Shown: positions 35,221 through 45,619, counted from the first letter of the stretch. The stretch: 64,000 bases of DNA from Halomonas sp. Y3 (GCF_024137965.1 NZ_CP099975.1:1364001-1428000); one strand, 5' to 3'. Numbers and translations are program-made. Notes: generated by a model not told the origin, from the letters alone.

Positions 35221-36591
35221 TCACTCCTCGCACGAGCAGTCGGCCAGCGCCGCCATCAGGTGGCCGATCTTGTCCAGGGTCTCCTGATGCTCTGCCTCGC
35301 CCTCGGAATCGGCCACCAGGCCGCCGCCGCCCCAGAGGTGAAGCCGGCCGGCATCGGCCACTGCGGTGCGGATGGCGATGGAGGTGTCCATGCGGCCGCG
35401 CACATCCACATAGCCGAGGCTGCCGCAGTAGGCGCTGCGCCGGCTCGGCTCCAGCTCCTCGATGATCTGCATGGCGCGAACCTTGGGGGCGCCGGTGATG
35501 GAGCCGCCGGGAAAGGCGGCGGCGAGCAGCTCCAGGGGCGTGCGCCCCGGGGCCAGCTCACCGGTGACCACGCTGACCAGGTGGTGGACGTTGGCATAGT
35601 GCTCCAGGCCGCAGAGCTTGGGAACCCGGACGCTGCCCGGACGGCAGACGCGCCCCAGGTCGTTGCGCAGCAGGTCGACGATCATCACGTTCTCGGCGCG
35701 GTCCTTGAGGCTGGCGGCGAGCTCGTCGGCCAGGGCCTGGTCCTCGACGGGGGAGGCCCCTCGGGGGCGAGTGCCCTTGATGGGGCGTGTCTCCACCTGG
35801 CCGTCGCGGCACTCGAGGAAGCGCTCCGGCGAGAGCGAGAGGAGCGCCTGCTCCCCCTGGGGGCCTGGCCAGCTCATGTAGCCGGCATAGGGGGTGGGCG
35901 TGGCGCTTCGCAGGTGCCGGTAGGCGTCCCAGAGATCGCCGGCATAGGGGGCGCTGAAGCGCTGGGCGAGGTTGATCTGGTAGCAGTCGCCGGCGCGGAT
36001 ATAGCGCTGTACCGCCGCGAACCGCTCCAGGTAGGCCTCCCGGGAGAGCTCGCCGGCGAAGGGGGCGCTGAGCCGAAACTCGCGGCTGGCGGGGATAGAG
36101 GCCGCCAGCCAGTCGAGTACCTGGCGCCGCCGCTCGGCGGTAGCGACCAGCCAGGCCTCGCGGCGGTCATGATCCTGGATCAGCGCCCAGTCGTAGAGGC
36201 CGACGCGGCTCGCCGGCAGCGACACCGCCGGCCGGGCGCGCTTGCCCACCGGCTCCAGCAGCCGGCCCAGATCATAGCTCCAGTAGCCGATCAGCCCCCC
36301 GAGGAAGGGCAGCTCGCTTTCCTGGCTGGCCAGGGGCAGGCGGTCGAGCAGCGCCTGCTGGGCGGCGAAGGGGGAGAGCCCGGCCAGCTCGGGGGCGCCG
36401 GTGACGGCGCCCCGCTCATCGATCTCCAGGGTCACCAGGGGGTCGCTGGAGAGAATGTCGAAGCGCCCGCCGGGCGCCTCCGGGCGGCCGCTGTCCAGCA
36501 GCACCGCGCCGGGCCGCTGGCGCAGGCGGGAGAAGCGCGGCAGGGGCGTCTCATGGTAGGGCAGGGGAGTGATCTGAAGGGGTGCGTTCAT
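35221..36591 (-). CDS. pabB: Aminodeoxychorismate synthase component I
   Basis: Makes 4-amino-4-deoxychorismate for folate synthesis, taking ammonia from a TrpG/PabA-type subunit. The 456-residue protein has the chorismate-binding C-terminal half: SLSPERFLECR, RPIKGTRPRG, DLLRNDLGRV, FPGGSITGAPKVRAM and SEGEAEHQETLDKI. It lacks the LLES Trp-feedback motif of TrpE, and RPIKGT carries the PabB-type Lys. ATG 36591 is chosen, and the longer frame overlaps the prp control region. Confidence 0.92.
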   Translation of the reverse strand: MNAPLQITPLPYHETPLPRFSRLRQRPGAVLLDSGRPEAPGGRFDILSSDPLVTLEIDERGAVTGAPELAGLSPFAAQQALLDRLPLASQESELPFLGGLIGYWSYDLGRLLEPVGKRARPAVSLPASRVGLYDWALIQDHDRREAWLVATAERRRQVLDWLAASIPASREFRLSAPFAGELSREAYLERFAAVQRYIRAGDCYQINLAQRFSAPYAGDLWDAYRHLRSATPTPYAGYMSWPGPQGEQALLSLSPERFLECRDGQVETRPIKGTRPRGASPVEDQALADELAASLKDRAENVMIVDLLRNDLGRVCRPGSVRVPKLCGLEHYANVHHLVSVVTGELAPGRTPLELLAAAFPGGSITGAPKVRAMQIIEELEPSRRSAYCGSLGYVDVRGRMDTSIAIRTAVADAGRLHLWGGGGLVADSEGEAEHQETLDKIGHLMAALADCSCEE

Positions 36592-36676
36592 GACCGGGCC
36601 TTGCGAAAACAGGCGGACCATTCTAGGCCCCGCCGGGGCGATTGTCCTCAGGAGAGCCGAGGCGCCGGCCATGATA

Positions 36677-36802
36677 TTGTCGACATCTGCAGAAGCGTTC
36701 GCCGGGTTGTCTACAACCAAAGGGGGATAGGCTGGGCGTTTCTGCGTATTGACCCCATTATGGGGAGTGGCTACTCTCTCTTCACCAAATGATTGTCGAC
36801 AA
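36677..36802. promoter_or_regulatory. Three GntR-type operator palindromes
   Basis: TTGTCGACAT (36677-36686), TTGTCTACAA (36707-36716) and TTGTCGACAA (36793-36802) share the pattern TTGTCKACAW. The first two are 30 bases apart; the third lies five bases before the regulator ATG. Short palindromes of this kind are typical of FCD-type GntR repressors, so autoregulation and control of the prp operon by the adjacent gene are likely. The first two could also affect pabB. Confidence 0.65.
36749..36777 (+). promoter_or_regulatory. Promoter of the prp operon
   Basis: -35 TTGACC (36749-36754) and -10 TACTCT (36772-36777) with a 17-bp spacer. The spacer contains the perfect palindrome CCCCATTATGGGG (36753-36765), and the third GntR-type operator lies just downstream of the expected start. 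Confidence 0.5.
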
Positions 36803-36807
36803 TTGCC

Positions 36808-37518
36808 ATGAACTCAGCCGAAACCGAAACGTCGATCCCGGAAGTGCGCACCCTGGCGGAGCGCGTCTTCCAGCAGCTCCAGGATGCGATCGTACGCGGC
36901 GAGCTGGCCCCGGGCAGCAAGATCACCGAGCCGGGCCTCTCCCGGACCTACGGGATCTCCCGCGGGCCGCTGCGCGAAGCGATGCGTCGCCTGGAGGCGC
37001 ACCGCCTGATCGAACGGGTTCCCCATGTGGGCGCGCGGGTGGTCAAGCTCTCCATGCAGGAGCTGCTGGAGCTGTTCGACGTGCGCGAGGCCCTGGAGAG
37101 CATGGCGGCGCGACTGGCGGCGAAGCACATGACCGCCGAGGAGATCGCCGGGCTGCGCAAGCTGCTGGCCATGCATGAAGGCCAGGCCGACCTCAGGAAG
37201 GGCGAGGCCTACTTCCAGCGCGAGGGCGACCTGGACTTCCACTACCGTATCGTCCAGGGCAGCCATAACCGCATGCTGGTGAACATGCTCTGCGATGACC
37301 TTTATTACCTGGTGCGGCTCTACCGCACCCAGTTCAGCGCCAGCGGCTCGCGTCCCCAGCGCGCCTTCGTCGAGCATCACCGGATCGTTGACGCCATCGA
37401 GGCCGGCGATGCCGAGCTGGCCGAGCTGCTGATGCGCCGCCACGTCAGCGCCTCGCGGGCCAATGTCGTCGACCGCTATGCGGCCACGCTGCGCCAGCAG
37501 GCCGAGACGACATCCTGA
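36808..37518 (+). CDS. GntR/FCD-family regulator of the methylcitrate operon
   Basis: A 236-residue repressor with an N-terminal winged helix ([49 protein letters not shown] pattern) and a C-terminal FCD ligand domain ([47 protein letters not shown]). It is immediately upstream of prpB on the same strand, the position of the GntR-type PrpR found in pseudomonads and relatives (not the sigma54-dependent E. coli PrpR). Presumed ligand: a methylcitrate-cycle acid. ATG 36808 is chosen, since the upstream TTG extension covers an operator. Confidence 0.85.
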   Translation: MNSAETETSIPEVRTLAERVFQQLQDAIVRGELAPGSKITEPGLSRTYGISRGPLREAMRRLEAHRLIERVPHVGARVVKLSMQELLELFDVREALESMAARLAAKHMTAEEIAGLRKLLAMHEGQADLRKGEAYFQREGDLDFHYRIVQGSHNRMLVNMLCDDLYYLVRLYRTQFSASGSRPQRAFVEHHRIVDAIEAGDAELAELLMRRHVSASRANVVDRYAATLRQQAETTS

Positions 37519-37562
37519 CCCGAACCGACCCTTTCAGGCCCGAACACCACAGGAGAGACCCC

Positions 37563-38453
37563 ATGACCCAGCAGACTCCCGGCGCCCGCTTCCGTGCCGC
37601 CCTCGAGGCCAACCGCCCGCTGTCCATCGTCGGCACCATCAATGCCTACACCGCCATGATGGCCCAGCGCGTCGGCCACCAGGCGATCTATCTCTCCGGC
37701 GGCGGCGTGGCCAACGCCTCCTTCGGCCTGCCGGACCTCGGCATGACCACCATGAACGACGTGGTCGAGGACGCCCACCGCATCTGCGGCGCTACCGACC
37801 TGCCGCTGCTGGTGGATATCGACACCGGCTGGGGCGGCGCCTTCAATATCGCCCGCACCGTCAAGGAGATGCAGCGTGCGGGCGTGGCCGCCGTGCACAT
37901 CGAAGACCAGGTCGCCCAGAAGCGCTGCGGCCACCGCCCCAACAAGGCCATCGTCTCCCAGCAGGAGATGGTCGACCGTGTCAAGGCCGCCGCCGATGCC
38001 CGCATCGATCCTGACTTCTACCTGATCGCCCGCACCGACGCCTTCCAGAAGGACGGGCTGGATGCCGCCATCGAGCGTGCCCAGGCCTGCATCGCGGCCG
38101 GCGCCGACGCCATCTTCGCCGAGGCGGTGCACACCCTGGACGACTACAAGGCGTTCTGCGAGCGCGTTGACGCGCCGATCCTGGCCAATATCACCGAGTT
38201 CGGCGCCACGCCGCTGTTCTCACAGCAGGAGCTGGGCGAGGTGGGCTGCCGCATGGTGCTCTACCCGCTCTCCGCCTTCCGGGCCATGAACGCCGCGGCG
38301 CTCAAGGTCTACCAGAGCATCCACGCCAACGGCCACCAGCGCGACGTGGTGGAGCTGATGCAGACCCGCGACGAGCTCTACGACTTCCTGAACTACCACA
38401 GCTTCGAGCAGAAGCTCGATGCGCTCTTCGCCGAGAAGGGCGGCGACGCCTGA
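37563..38453 (+). CDS. prpB: 2-methylisocitrate lyase
   Basis: Cleaves 2-methylisocitrate to succinate and pyruvate, the last step of propionate breakdown. The 296-residue barrel has the PEP mutase/isocitrate lyase features: [32 protein letters not shown] with metal ligands, [16 protein letters not shown] carrying the catalytic KRCGH, and [22 protein letters not shown] precedes the ATG. It starts 45 bases after the regulator. Confidence 0.96.
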   Translation: MTQQTPGARFRAALEANRPLSIVGTINAYTAMMAQRVGHQAIYLSGGGVANASFGLPDLGMTTMNDVVEDAHRICGATDLPLLVDIDTGWGGAFNIARTVKEMQRAGVAAVHIEDQVAQKRCGHRPNKAIVSQQEMVDRVKAAADARIDPDFYLIARTDAFQKDGLDAAIERAQACIAAGADAIFAEAVHTLDDYKAFCERVDAPILANITEFGATPLFSQQELGEVGCRMVLYPLSAFRAMNAAALKVYQSIHANGHQRDVVELMQTRDELYDFLNYHSFEQKLDALFAEKGGDA

Positions 38454-38501
38454 GGCGCGCCCCCCTACGCTATTACGGATACCTTCAAGAGGAGAGAGAT
38501 C

Positions 38502-39629
38502 ATGGCAGATAAACCCATCGGCGGCGCCGGCCTGCGTGGCCAGAGTGCAGGTACTACCGCCCTGTGCACCGTGGGCAAGACCGGCTCCGGCCTGACCTAC
38601 CGTGGCTTCGACATCAAGGAGCTGGCGGAGAAGGCGAAGTTCGAGGAGGTGGCCTACCTGCTGCTCAAGGGCAAGCTGCCCAACCAGGCCGAGCTCGACG
38701 CCTACATCGCCAAGCTCAAGGGCCTGCGCGGCCTGCCCGCGGCGCTCAAGACCGTGCTCGAGCAGATCCCCAAGGATGCCCACCCCATGGACGTGATGCG
38801 CACCGGCGCCTCCATGCTGGGCAACCTGGAGACCGAGCAGAGCTTCGACGAGCAGCAGGACGTCTCCGACCGCCTGCTGGCCGTGCTGCCCTCCATCATC
38901 TGCTACTGGTACCGCTTCAGCCACGACGGCGTGCGTATCGAGACCGAGACCGATGACGAGTCCATCGGCGGCCACTTCCTGCACATGCTGCGCGGCGAGC
39001 CGGCCTCCGAGCTCCACGCCCGTGTCATGAACGTCTCGCTGATCCTCTACGCCGAGCACGAGTTCAACGCCTCGACCTTCACCGCGCGGGTCTGCGCCTC
39101 GACCCTCTCCGACATGCACTCCTGCGTGACCGGCGCCATCGGCTCCCTGCGCGGGCCGCTGCACGGCGGCGCCAACGAGGCGGCCATGGAGATGATCGAG
39201 AACTGGACCTCCGCCGAAGAGGCCGAGCAGAAGATCATGGGCATGCTCGAGCGCAAGGAGAAGATCATGGGCTTCGGCCACGCGATCTATCGCGAGTCCG
39301 ACCCGCGCAACGCCATCATCAAGGAGTGGTCGAAGAAGCTGGCCGAGGACGTGGGCGACACCGTGCTCTATCCGGTTTCCGAGCGCGTCGAGGCGGTGAT
39401 GTGGCGCGAGAAGAAGCTGTTCTGCAACGCCGACTTCTTCCACGCCAGCGCCTATCACTTCATGGATATCCCCACCAAGCTGTTCACGCCCATCTTCGTG
39501 ATGTCGCGGGTGACCGGCTGGGCGGCCCATGTCTTCGAGCAGCGCGCCAACAACCGCATCATTCGCCCGAGCGCCGACTACGTTGGCCCGGAGAAGAGCG
39601 AGTGGGTGCCCATCGAGCAGCGCGACTGA
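38502..39629 (+). CDS. prpC: 2-methylcitrate synthase
   Basis: Condenses propionyl-CoA with oxaloacetate. This 375-residue citrate-synthase-fold protein has the catalytic His in GPLHGGANEAAMEM, the second His in MGFGHAIYRESDPRN and Asp in CNADFFHASAYHFMDIPTKLFTP. The small size and LTYRGFDIKELAEKA start match PrpC rather than the larger GltA. AGGAGAGAG precedes ATG. In operon with prpB and acnD. Confidence 0.95.
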   Translation: MADKPIGGAGLRGQSAGTTALCTVGKTGSGLTYRGFDIKELAEKAKFEEVAYLLLKGKLPNQAELDAYIAKLKGLRGLPAALKTVLEQIPKDAHPMDVMRTGASMLGNLETEQSFDEQQDVSDRLLAVLPSIICYWYRFSHDGVRIETETDDESIGGHFLHMLRGEPASELHARVMNVSLILYAEHEFNASTFTARVCASTLSDMHSCVTGAIGSLRGPLHGGANEAAMEMIENWTSAEEAEQKIMGMLERKEKIMGFGHAIYRESDPRNAIIKEWSKKLAEDVGDTVLYPVSERVEAVMWREKKLFCNADFFHASAYHFMDIPTKLFTPIFVMSRVTGWAAHVFEQRANNRIIRPSADYVGPEKSEWVPIEQRD

Positions 39630-39735
39630 TCGACAGGCGTTCTTCGCCACGCACCCCAGCGGGGCGGCCCTTCGGGGCCGCTTCCCCTGCACTCTCCTCG
39701 CCTCGCCCAGCCGTCAGCAAGAGATTTTCGACGCC

Positions 39736-42351
39736 ATGAATACCGAATACCGTAAACCGCTTCCCGGCACCGAGCTGGACTATTTCGACGTGCGTGCGGC
39801 CGTCGAGGCGATCCAGCCCGGTGCCTACGACACTCTTCCCTACACCTCCCGGGTGCTCGCCGAGCAGCTGGTGCGTCGCTGCGAGCCAGAGCAGCTCACC
39901 GACGCCCTGAAGCAGCTGATCGAGCGCCGTCGGGACATGGACTTTCCCTGGTACCCGGCCCGGGTGGTGTGTCACGACATTCTTGGCCAGACCGCGCTGG
40001 TCGACCTGGCCGGCCTGCGCGACGCCATCGCCGAGCAGGGCGGCGACCCCGCCAAGGTCAACCCGGTGGTGCCGACCCAGCTGATCGTCGACCACTCCCT
40101 GGCCGTGGAACACGCCGGCTACGAGCCGGACGCCTTCGAGAAGAACCGCGCCATCGAGGATCGTCGCAACGAGGATCGCTTCCACTTCATCGAGTGGACC
40201 AAGACCGCCTTCGAGAACGTCGACGTCATCCCCGCCGGCAACGGCATCATGCACCAGATCAACCTGGAGAAGATGTCGCCGGTGGTCCAGGCGCGCGACG
40301 GCGTGGCCTTCCCCGACACCTGCGTGGGCACCGACAGCCACACCCCGCACATCGACTGCCTGGGCGTCATCGCCATCGGCGTCGGTGGCCTCGAAGCCGA
40401 GACCGTGATGCTGGGCCGCCCCTCCATGATGCGCCTGCCCGACATCGTTGGCGTGGAGCTGACCGGCAAGCCCAAGCCCGGCATCACCGCCACCGATATC
40501 GTGCTGGCGATCACCGAGTTTTTGCGCCGCGAGCGCGTGGTCGGCGCCTATCTGGAGTTCTTCGGCGAGGGCGCCAAGAGCCTCACCATCGGCGACCGTG
40601 CCACCATCTCCAACATGACCCCGGAGTATGGCGCCACCGCGGCGATGTTCTACATCGACGAGCAGACCATCGACTACCTGACGCTCACCGGCCGCGAGCC
40701 GGAGCAGGTGGAGCTGGTGGAGAAGTACGCCAAAGAGACCGGCTTGTGGGCCGACAGCCTGACCAATGCCCAGTATGAGCGGGTGCTGACCTTCGACCTT
40801 TCCAGCGTCGAGCGCAACCTGGCCGGCCCCTCCAACCCGCACCGCCGCCTGCCCACCGGCGAGCTCGCCGAGCGCGGCATCGCCGTGAACTACGAGAAGG
40901 CCCAGGCGGAGGAGAAGGAAGGCAGGATGCCCGATGGCGCGGTGATCATCGCCGCCATCACCAGCTGCACCAACACCTCCAACCCGCGCAACGTGGTGGG
41001 GGCGGGCCTCTTGGCCAAGAAGGCCAACGAGCTCGGTCTGGTCCGCAAGCCCTGGGTGAAGTCCTCCTTCGCGCCGGGTTCCAAGGTCGCACGGCTCTAC
41101 CTGGAAGAGGCCGGCCTGCTGCCTGAGCTCGAGAAGCTCGGCTTCGGCATCGTCGCCTACGCCTGCACCACCTGCAACGGCATGTCCGGTGCGCTGGACC
41201 CCAAGATCCAGCAGGAGATCATCGACCGCGACCTCTACGCCACCGCCGTGCTTTCCGGCAACCGCAACTTCGACGGCCGCATCCACCCCTATGCCAAGCA
41301 GGCTTTCCTGGCCTCGCCGGCGCTGGTGGTGGCCTACGCCATCGCCGGTACCGTGCGCTTCGATATCGAGAAGGATGTGCTCGGCACCGACAAGGACGGC
41401 AACCCGGTCACCCTCAAGGACCTCTGGCCCTCCGACGAAGAGATCGATGCCATCGTCGGCGAGTATGTGAAGCCGGAGCAGTTCAAGCAGGTCTACATTC
41501 CGATGTTCGACCTGGACGCCGCGGACAAGGCCGAGAGCCCGCTCTACGACTGGCGCCCCCAGAGCACCTATATTCGCCGTCCGCCCTACTGGGAGGGCAC
41601 CATGGCGGCTGCGCGGGAGCTCAAGGGCATGCGCCCCCTGGCGATCCTGCCGGACAACATCACCACCGACCACCTGTCGCCCTCCAATGCCATCATGATG
41701 GACAGCGCGGCGGGCGAATACCTGCACAAGATGGGCCTGCCGGAGGAGGACTTCAACTCCTACGCCACCCACCGCGGCGACCACCTCACCGCCCAGCGGG
41801 CAACCCTTGCCAACCCCAAGCTCTTCAACGAGATGGTGCGTGACGATAACGGCGAGGTGGTGCAGGGCTCGCTGGCGCGGGTCGAGCCGGAAGGCGAGGT
41901 GATGCGCATGTGGGAGGCCATCGAGACCTACATGAACCGCAAGCAGCCGCTGATCATCATCGCCGGCGCCGACTACGGCCAGGGCTCGTCCCGGGACTGG
42001 GCGGCCAAGGGCGTGGCGCTGGCCGGGGTCGAGGCGATCGTGGCCGAGGGCTTCGAGCGTATCCACCGCACCAACCTGATCGGCATGGGCGTGATGCCGC
42101 TGCAGCTCCAGGAGGGCACTACTCGCCACACCCTGCAGCTCGACGGCACCGAGACCTACGACGTGGAAGGCAAGGCGGAGCCGGGTGCGACGCTGACGCT
42201 TGTTATCCACCGCAAGACCGGCGAGGTCGACCGGGTGCCGGTGACCTGCCGCCTGGATACCGCGGAAGAGGTCACCGTCTACTCCGCCGGCGGTGTGCTG
42301 CAGCGTTTCGCCAAGGACTTCCTGGAGTCCACGGCTGACGCGACAAGCTGA
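39736..42351 (+). CDS. acnD: Fe-S dependent 2-methylcitrate dehydratase
   Basis: An aconitase-family enzyme of 871 residues that dehydrates 2-methylcitrate with help from PrpF. Fe-S cluster cysteines are in ITSCTNTSNPRN and ACTTCNGMSG. Substrate-binding stretches DTCVGTDSHTPHIDCLGV, GNRNFDGRIHP and GADYGQGSSRDWAAKG are visible. The presence of prpF next to it separates AcnD from AcnA. ATG 39736 is the natural start; its SD is weak (AAGAGA). The longer upstream frame overlaps prpC. Confidence 0.94.
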   Translation: MNTEYRKPLPGTELDYFDVRAAVEAIQPGAYDTLPYTSRVLAEQLVRRCEPEQLTDALKQLIERRRDMDFPWYPARVVCHDILGQTALVDLAGLRDAIAEQGGDPAKVNPVVPTQLIVDHSLAVEHAGYEPDAFEKNRAIEDRRNEDRFHFIEWTKTAFENVDVIPAGNGIMHQINLEKMSPVVQARDGVAFPDTCVGTDSHTPHIDCLGVIAIGVGGLEAETVMLGRPSMMRLPDIVGVELTGKPKPGITATDIVLAITEFLRRERVVGAYLEFFGEGAKSLTIGDRATISNMTPEYGATAAMFYIDEQTIDYLTLTGREPEQVELVEKYAKETGLWADSLTNAQYERVLTFDLSSVERNLAGPSNPHRRLPTGELAERGIAVNYEKAQAEEKEGRMPDGAVIIAAITSCTNTSNPRNVVGAGLLAKKANELGLVRKPWVKSSFAPGSKVARLYLEEAGLLPELEKLGFGIVAYACTTCNGMSGALDPKIQQEIIDRDLYATAVLSGNRNFDGRIHPYAKQAFLASPALVVAYAIAGTVRFDIEKDVLGTDKDGNPVTLKDLWPSDEEIDAIVGEYVKPEQFKQVYIPMFDLDAADKAESPLYDWRPQSTYIRRPPYWEGTMAAARELKGMRPLAILPDNITTDHLSPSNAIMMDSAAGEYLHKMGLPEEDFNSYATHRGDHLTAQRATLANPKLFNEMVRDDNGEVVQGSLARVEPEGEVMRMWEAIETYMNRKQPLIIIAGADYGQGSSRDWAAKGVALAGVEAIVAEGFERIHRTNLIGMGVMPLQLQEGTTRHTLQLDGTETYDVEGKAEPGATLTLVIHRKTGEVDRVPVTCRLDTAEEVTVYSAGGVLQRFAKDFLESTADATS

Positions 42352-42448
42352 GGCCGGGCAAACGCCTGATGATGTAGAGCCCCATCGACCCGGCGCCGCA
42401 AGGCCCGGGTCGATCTTTACCCCCTTACCTATCAAGGAAGCGACCTTA

Positions 42449-43627
42449 ATGGCTCACGTTCCCCAGATTCGTATTCCCGCCACCTATATGCGCGGTGGCA
42501 CCAGCAAGGGCGTCTTTTTCCGGCTGGATGACCTCCCCGAGGCGGCGCAGGTGCCCGGTGAGGCCCGCGACCGCCTGCTGATGCGGGTGATCGGCAGCCC
42601 CGACCCCTACCAGAAGCAGATCGACGGCATGGGCGGGGCCACCTCCAGCACCAGCAAGACGGTGATTCTCTCGAAGAGCGAGAGCCCCGACCACGACGTG
42701 GACTACCTCTTCGGCCAGGTGGCCATCGACAAGGCCTTCGTCGACTGGAGCGGCAACTGCGGCAACCTCTCCGCCGCCGTGGGCCCCTTTGCCGTGGCCA
42801 ACGGCCTGGTGGACCCGGCGCGCATTCCCGAGAACGGGGTGGTCGAGGTGCGCATCTGGCAGGTCAATATCGGCAAGACCATCGTCTGCCAGGTACCCAT
42901 CACCGACGGCGAGGTGCAGGAGACCGGCGACTTCGAGCTGGACGGCGTGACCTTTCCGGCGGCCGAGGTGCCGGTGGCCTTCAAGGATCCCGCCGACGGC
43001 GAAGGGGCGATCTTCCCCACCGGCAACCTGGTCGATGACCTCGAGGTGCCGGGCGTGGGCACCCTCAAGGCCACGCTGATCAACGCTGGCATTCCCACCG
43101 TCTTCGTCAACGCGGAGGAGATCGGCTACACCGGCACCGAGCTGCAGGAGGCGATCAACGGCGACGCCGAGGCGCTGGCGCGCTTCGAGACGATCCGCGC
43201 CCACGGCGCGGTGAAGATGGGTCTGATCAAGGACGTGGCCGAGGCGGCCAGCCGCCAGCACACCCCCAAGGTGGCCTTCGTGGCGCCGCCGGCGAGCTAC
43301 ACCTCTTCCAGCGGCAAGGAGGTGCAGGCCGAGTCCATCGACCTGCTGGTGCGGGCGCTCTCCATGGGCAAGCTGCATCACGCCATGATGGGCACCGCCG
43401 CGGTGGCCATCGCCTCCGCCGCCGCCATCGAGGGCACCCTGGTCAATCTGGCTGCCGGCGGCGGCAAGCGCAACGCCGTGACCTTCGGCCACCCCTCAGG
43501 CTCGCTGCGCGTCGGCGCTGCGGCTAGCCTGGTGGAGGAGCGCTGGGTGATCGACGAGGCGGTGATGAGCCGCAGCGCCCGGGTGCTGATGGAGGGCTTC
43601 GTGCGCATTCCCGGCGACAGCTTTTGA
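42449..43627 (+). CDS. prpF: PrpF isomerase (2-methylaconitate cis-trans isomerase)
   Basis: Converts the AcnD product between methylaconitate isomers. The 392-residue protein has the family start IPATYMRGGTSKGVFFRLDDLP, GGATSSTSKT, DWSGNCGNLSAAVGPFA with the reactive cysteine, and GHPSGSLRVGAAA. AAGGAAG upstream of ATG 42449 decides the start. It is followed by a hairpin terminator, so the core operon prpR-prpB-prpC-acnD-prpF ends here. Confidence 0.94.
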   Translation: MAHVPQIRIPATYMRGGTSKGVFFRLDDLPEAAQVPGEARDRLLMRVIGSPDPYQKQIDGMGGATSSTSKTVILSKSESPDHDVDYLFGQVAIDKAFVDWSGNCGNLSAAVGPFAVANGLVDPARIPENGVVEVRIWQVNIGKTIVCQVPITDGEVQETGDFELDGVTFPAAEVPVAFKDPADGEGAIFPTGNLVDDLEVPGVGTLKATLINAGIPTVFVNAEEIGYTGTELQEAINGDAEALARFETIRAHGAVKMGLIKDVAEAASRQHTPKVAFVAPPASYTSSSGKEVQAESIDLLVRALSMGKLHHAMMGTAAVAIASAAAIEGTLVNLAAGGGKRNAVTFGHPSGSLRVGAAASLVEERWVIDEAVMSRSARVLMEGFVRIPGDSF

Positions 43628-43663
43628 GCCTGTCCTCGCCTGGCGGCGAGGCCTTGTGAACAG

Positions 43664-43695
43664 AGGCGCCCCTGGCCAGACGGCCGGGGGCGCCT
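43664..43695 (+). terminator. Terminator between prpF and prpD
   Basis: A 14-bp stem with one G-T wobble (AGGCGCCCCTGGCC, 43664-43677, against 43682-43695), loop AGAC, followed by TGCTT. The T content is low, so read-through to prpD is possible. Confidence 0.65.
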
Positions 43696-43760
43696 TGCTT
43701 CATGGCGCGGACACTCTTCTACACTGGGGGTAGCCAATGCCGATGCCGAAGGAGAGCGAG

Positions 43761-45242
43761 ATGAGTACCGTGGAAGCCAATGTGCGTCCGGACTACGACG
43801 ACGAGCTGCAGAAGATCGCCGACTATGTGCTCGGCTACCGCATCGACAGCCCGGAGGCGTGGAACACCGCACGGCTCTGCCTGATGGATACCCTGGGCTG
43901 CGGCCTGCTGGCGCTGCGCTTTCCGGAGTGCACCAAGCACCTGGGTCCCTTGGTGGAGGGTACCCTGGTGCCCCACGGCGCCAGGGTGCCCGGCACCGCC
44001 TATCGCCTGGACCCGGTCAAGGCCGCCTGGGATATCGGCTGCATCGTGCGCTGGCTCGACTACAATGACACCTGGCTTGCCGCCGAGTGGGGCCACCCGT
44101 CGGATAACCTGGGGGCCATACTGGCGGTGGCCGACCACCTCTCCCAGAGGCGGGTCGCCGAAGGGGAGGCGCCGCTGGTCATGCGCGACGTGCTCGAGGC
44201 GATGATCATGGCCCACGAGATCCAGGGGGTGTTGGCCCTGGAGAACAGCTTCAACCGGGTGGGGCTCGACCATGTGGTGCTGGTCAAGGTGGCCTCCACG
44301 GCGGTGGCGGCCAGGCTGCTGGGCGCCGATCGCGAGCAGCTGCTCTCCGCGCTCTCCCATGCCTGGGTCGACGGCCAGAGCCTGCGCACCTATCGCCATG
44401 CGCCCAACGCCGGCTCGCGCAAGAGCTGGGCCGCCGGGGATGCTGCCTCCCGGGCGGTACGCCTGGCCGATATCGCCCTGCGCGGCGAAATGGGCGTGCC
44501 CGGGGCGCTCACCGCGCCCCAGTGGGGCTTCTACGATGTGCTGTTCAGCCATACCAATCGCGACCTCGCCACCAAGCCCGAGGCGGAGCGGCGTTTCCGC
44601 TTCCAGCGCGACTTCGGCAGCTATGTGATGGAGAACATCCTCTTCAAGCTCTCCTTCCCGGCGGAGTTCCACGCCCAGACCGCCTGCGAGGCCGCCGTGA
44701 CCCTGCACCCGGCAGTGAAGGGGCGCCTGGACGAGGTCGAACGCATCGTTATCACCACCCACGAGTCGGCGATTCGCATCATCTCCAAGGAAGGGGCGCT
44801 GGCCAATCCGGCGGATCGCGACCACTGCCTGCAGTACATGGTGGCCGTGCCGCTGCTCTTCGGTGAGCTGGCCGCCGAGCACTACGAGGACGACTTCCAT
44901 GCGGCCCACCCCGAAATCGACGCCCTGCGGGCGAAGATGGAGGTGGTGGAGGAGCCCCGCTACAGCCGCGACTACCTGGACCCCGAGAAGCGCTCCATCG
45001 CCAATGCCATCCAGGTCTTCTTCACCGATGGCACCTCGACCGACCAGGTCGCCGTGGAGTACCCCATCGGTCATCGGCGCCGGCGCGAGGAGGGCGTGCC
45101 GGTACTGGAGGAGAAGTTTCGTCGTAACCTGGAGACCTGCTTCCCGCGGCCGCGCAGCGCCGGGATCCTGGCGCTATGCCGCGACCAGCAGGCCCTCGAG
45201 GCGATGCCGGTTCATCGTTTCATGGGGCTGCTGACGCTCTGA
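43761..45242 (+). CDS. prpD: MmgE/PrpD-family 2-methylcitrate dehydratase
   Basis: A cofactor-independent dehydratase of 493 residues. Family stretches seen are [82 protein letters not shown] and HTNRDL. It apparently duplicates the AcnD/PrpF step, as the two routes often coexist in one cluster. ATG 43761 has AAGGAG seven bases upstream; ATG 43737 is too far from it. It is separated from prpF by a terminator-like hairpin. Confidence 0.93.
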   Translation: MSTVEANVRPDYDDELQKIADYVLGYRIDSPEAWNTARLCLMDTLGCGLLALRFPECTKHLGPLVEGTLVPHGARVPGTAYRLDPVKAAWDIGCIVRWLDYNDTWLAAEWGHPSDNLGAILAVADHLSQRRVAEGEAPLVMRDVLEAMIMAHEIQGVLALENSFNRVGLDHVVLVKVASTAVAARLLGADREQLLSALSHAWVDGQSLRTYRHAPNAGSRKSWAAGDAASRAVRLADIALRGEMGVPGALTAPQWGFYDVLFSHTNRDLATKPEAERRFRFQRDFGSYVMENILFKLSFPAEFHAQTACEAAVTLHPAVKGRLDEVERIVITTHESAIRIISKEGALANPADRDHCLQYMVAVPLLFGELAAEHYEDDFHAAHPEIDALRAKMEVVEEPRYSRDYLDPEKRSIANAIQVFFTDGTSTDQVAVEYPIGHRRRREEGVPVLEEKFRRNLETCFPRPRSAGILALCRDQQALEAMPVHRFMGLLTL

Positions 45243-45449
45243 TCGCACCGGGCTGGCCATGATCTTGACGCCGTTCATGGCCGGGTCCGGCATCCTCCGC
45301 TATATTTTTTCCCGAGGGGCTTGCAAGGCCCCGGGGAAAACCGTAAAGTACGCATCCGCTGCCGGTGACCAGCAAGGTTGCAGGCGGTAATAGGTGGAAG
45401 AAGTGATTGATCTGTTTGAGTTTTTTGAAACGCTTCGAAAAACTTTCAG
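45243..45449. other. Gap between prpD and the rRNA promoters
   Basis: No credible gene. A hairpin CCCGaGGGGC-ttgcaa-GGCCCCgGGG lies at about 45313-45338 and could end the prpD transcript. GGCCATG (45254-45260) and its complement (45279-45285) form another stem. The part before P1 is A+T-rich, as expected of an rRNA upstream element. Confidence 0.5.
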
Positions 45450-45477
45450 TTGACAATCACCGCAAATTCGCTAGAAT
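45450..45477 (+). promoter_or_regulatory. rRNA operon promoter P1
   Basis: -35 TTGACA (45450-45455), 16-bp spacer, -10 TAGAAT (45472-45477). The sequence upstream is A+T-rich (UP-element-like). Confidence 0.88.
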
Positions 45478-45591
45478 ATGTGCCACTAAGTCTACAAGGC
45501 TCGCTGAGGGCTCTATTCGCAGACGCCTCGGCAGGATGAGGCAGGCGGTCAGCAGAAATCGGTCGGGATGCAGCGCATCGCCAACCACCGC

Positions 45592-45619
45592 TTGACACGC
45601 TGAAGCGAATCGGTAGAAT
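45592..45619 (+). promoter_or_regulatory. rRNA operon promoter P2
   Basis: -35 TTGACA (45592-45597), 16-bp spacer, -10 TAGAAT (45614-45619), identical boxes and spacing to P1, 142 bases downstream. Confidence 0.88.
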
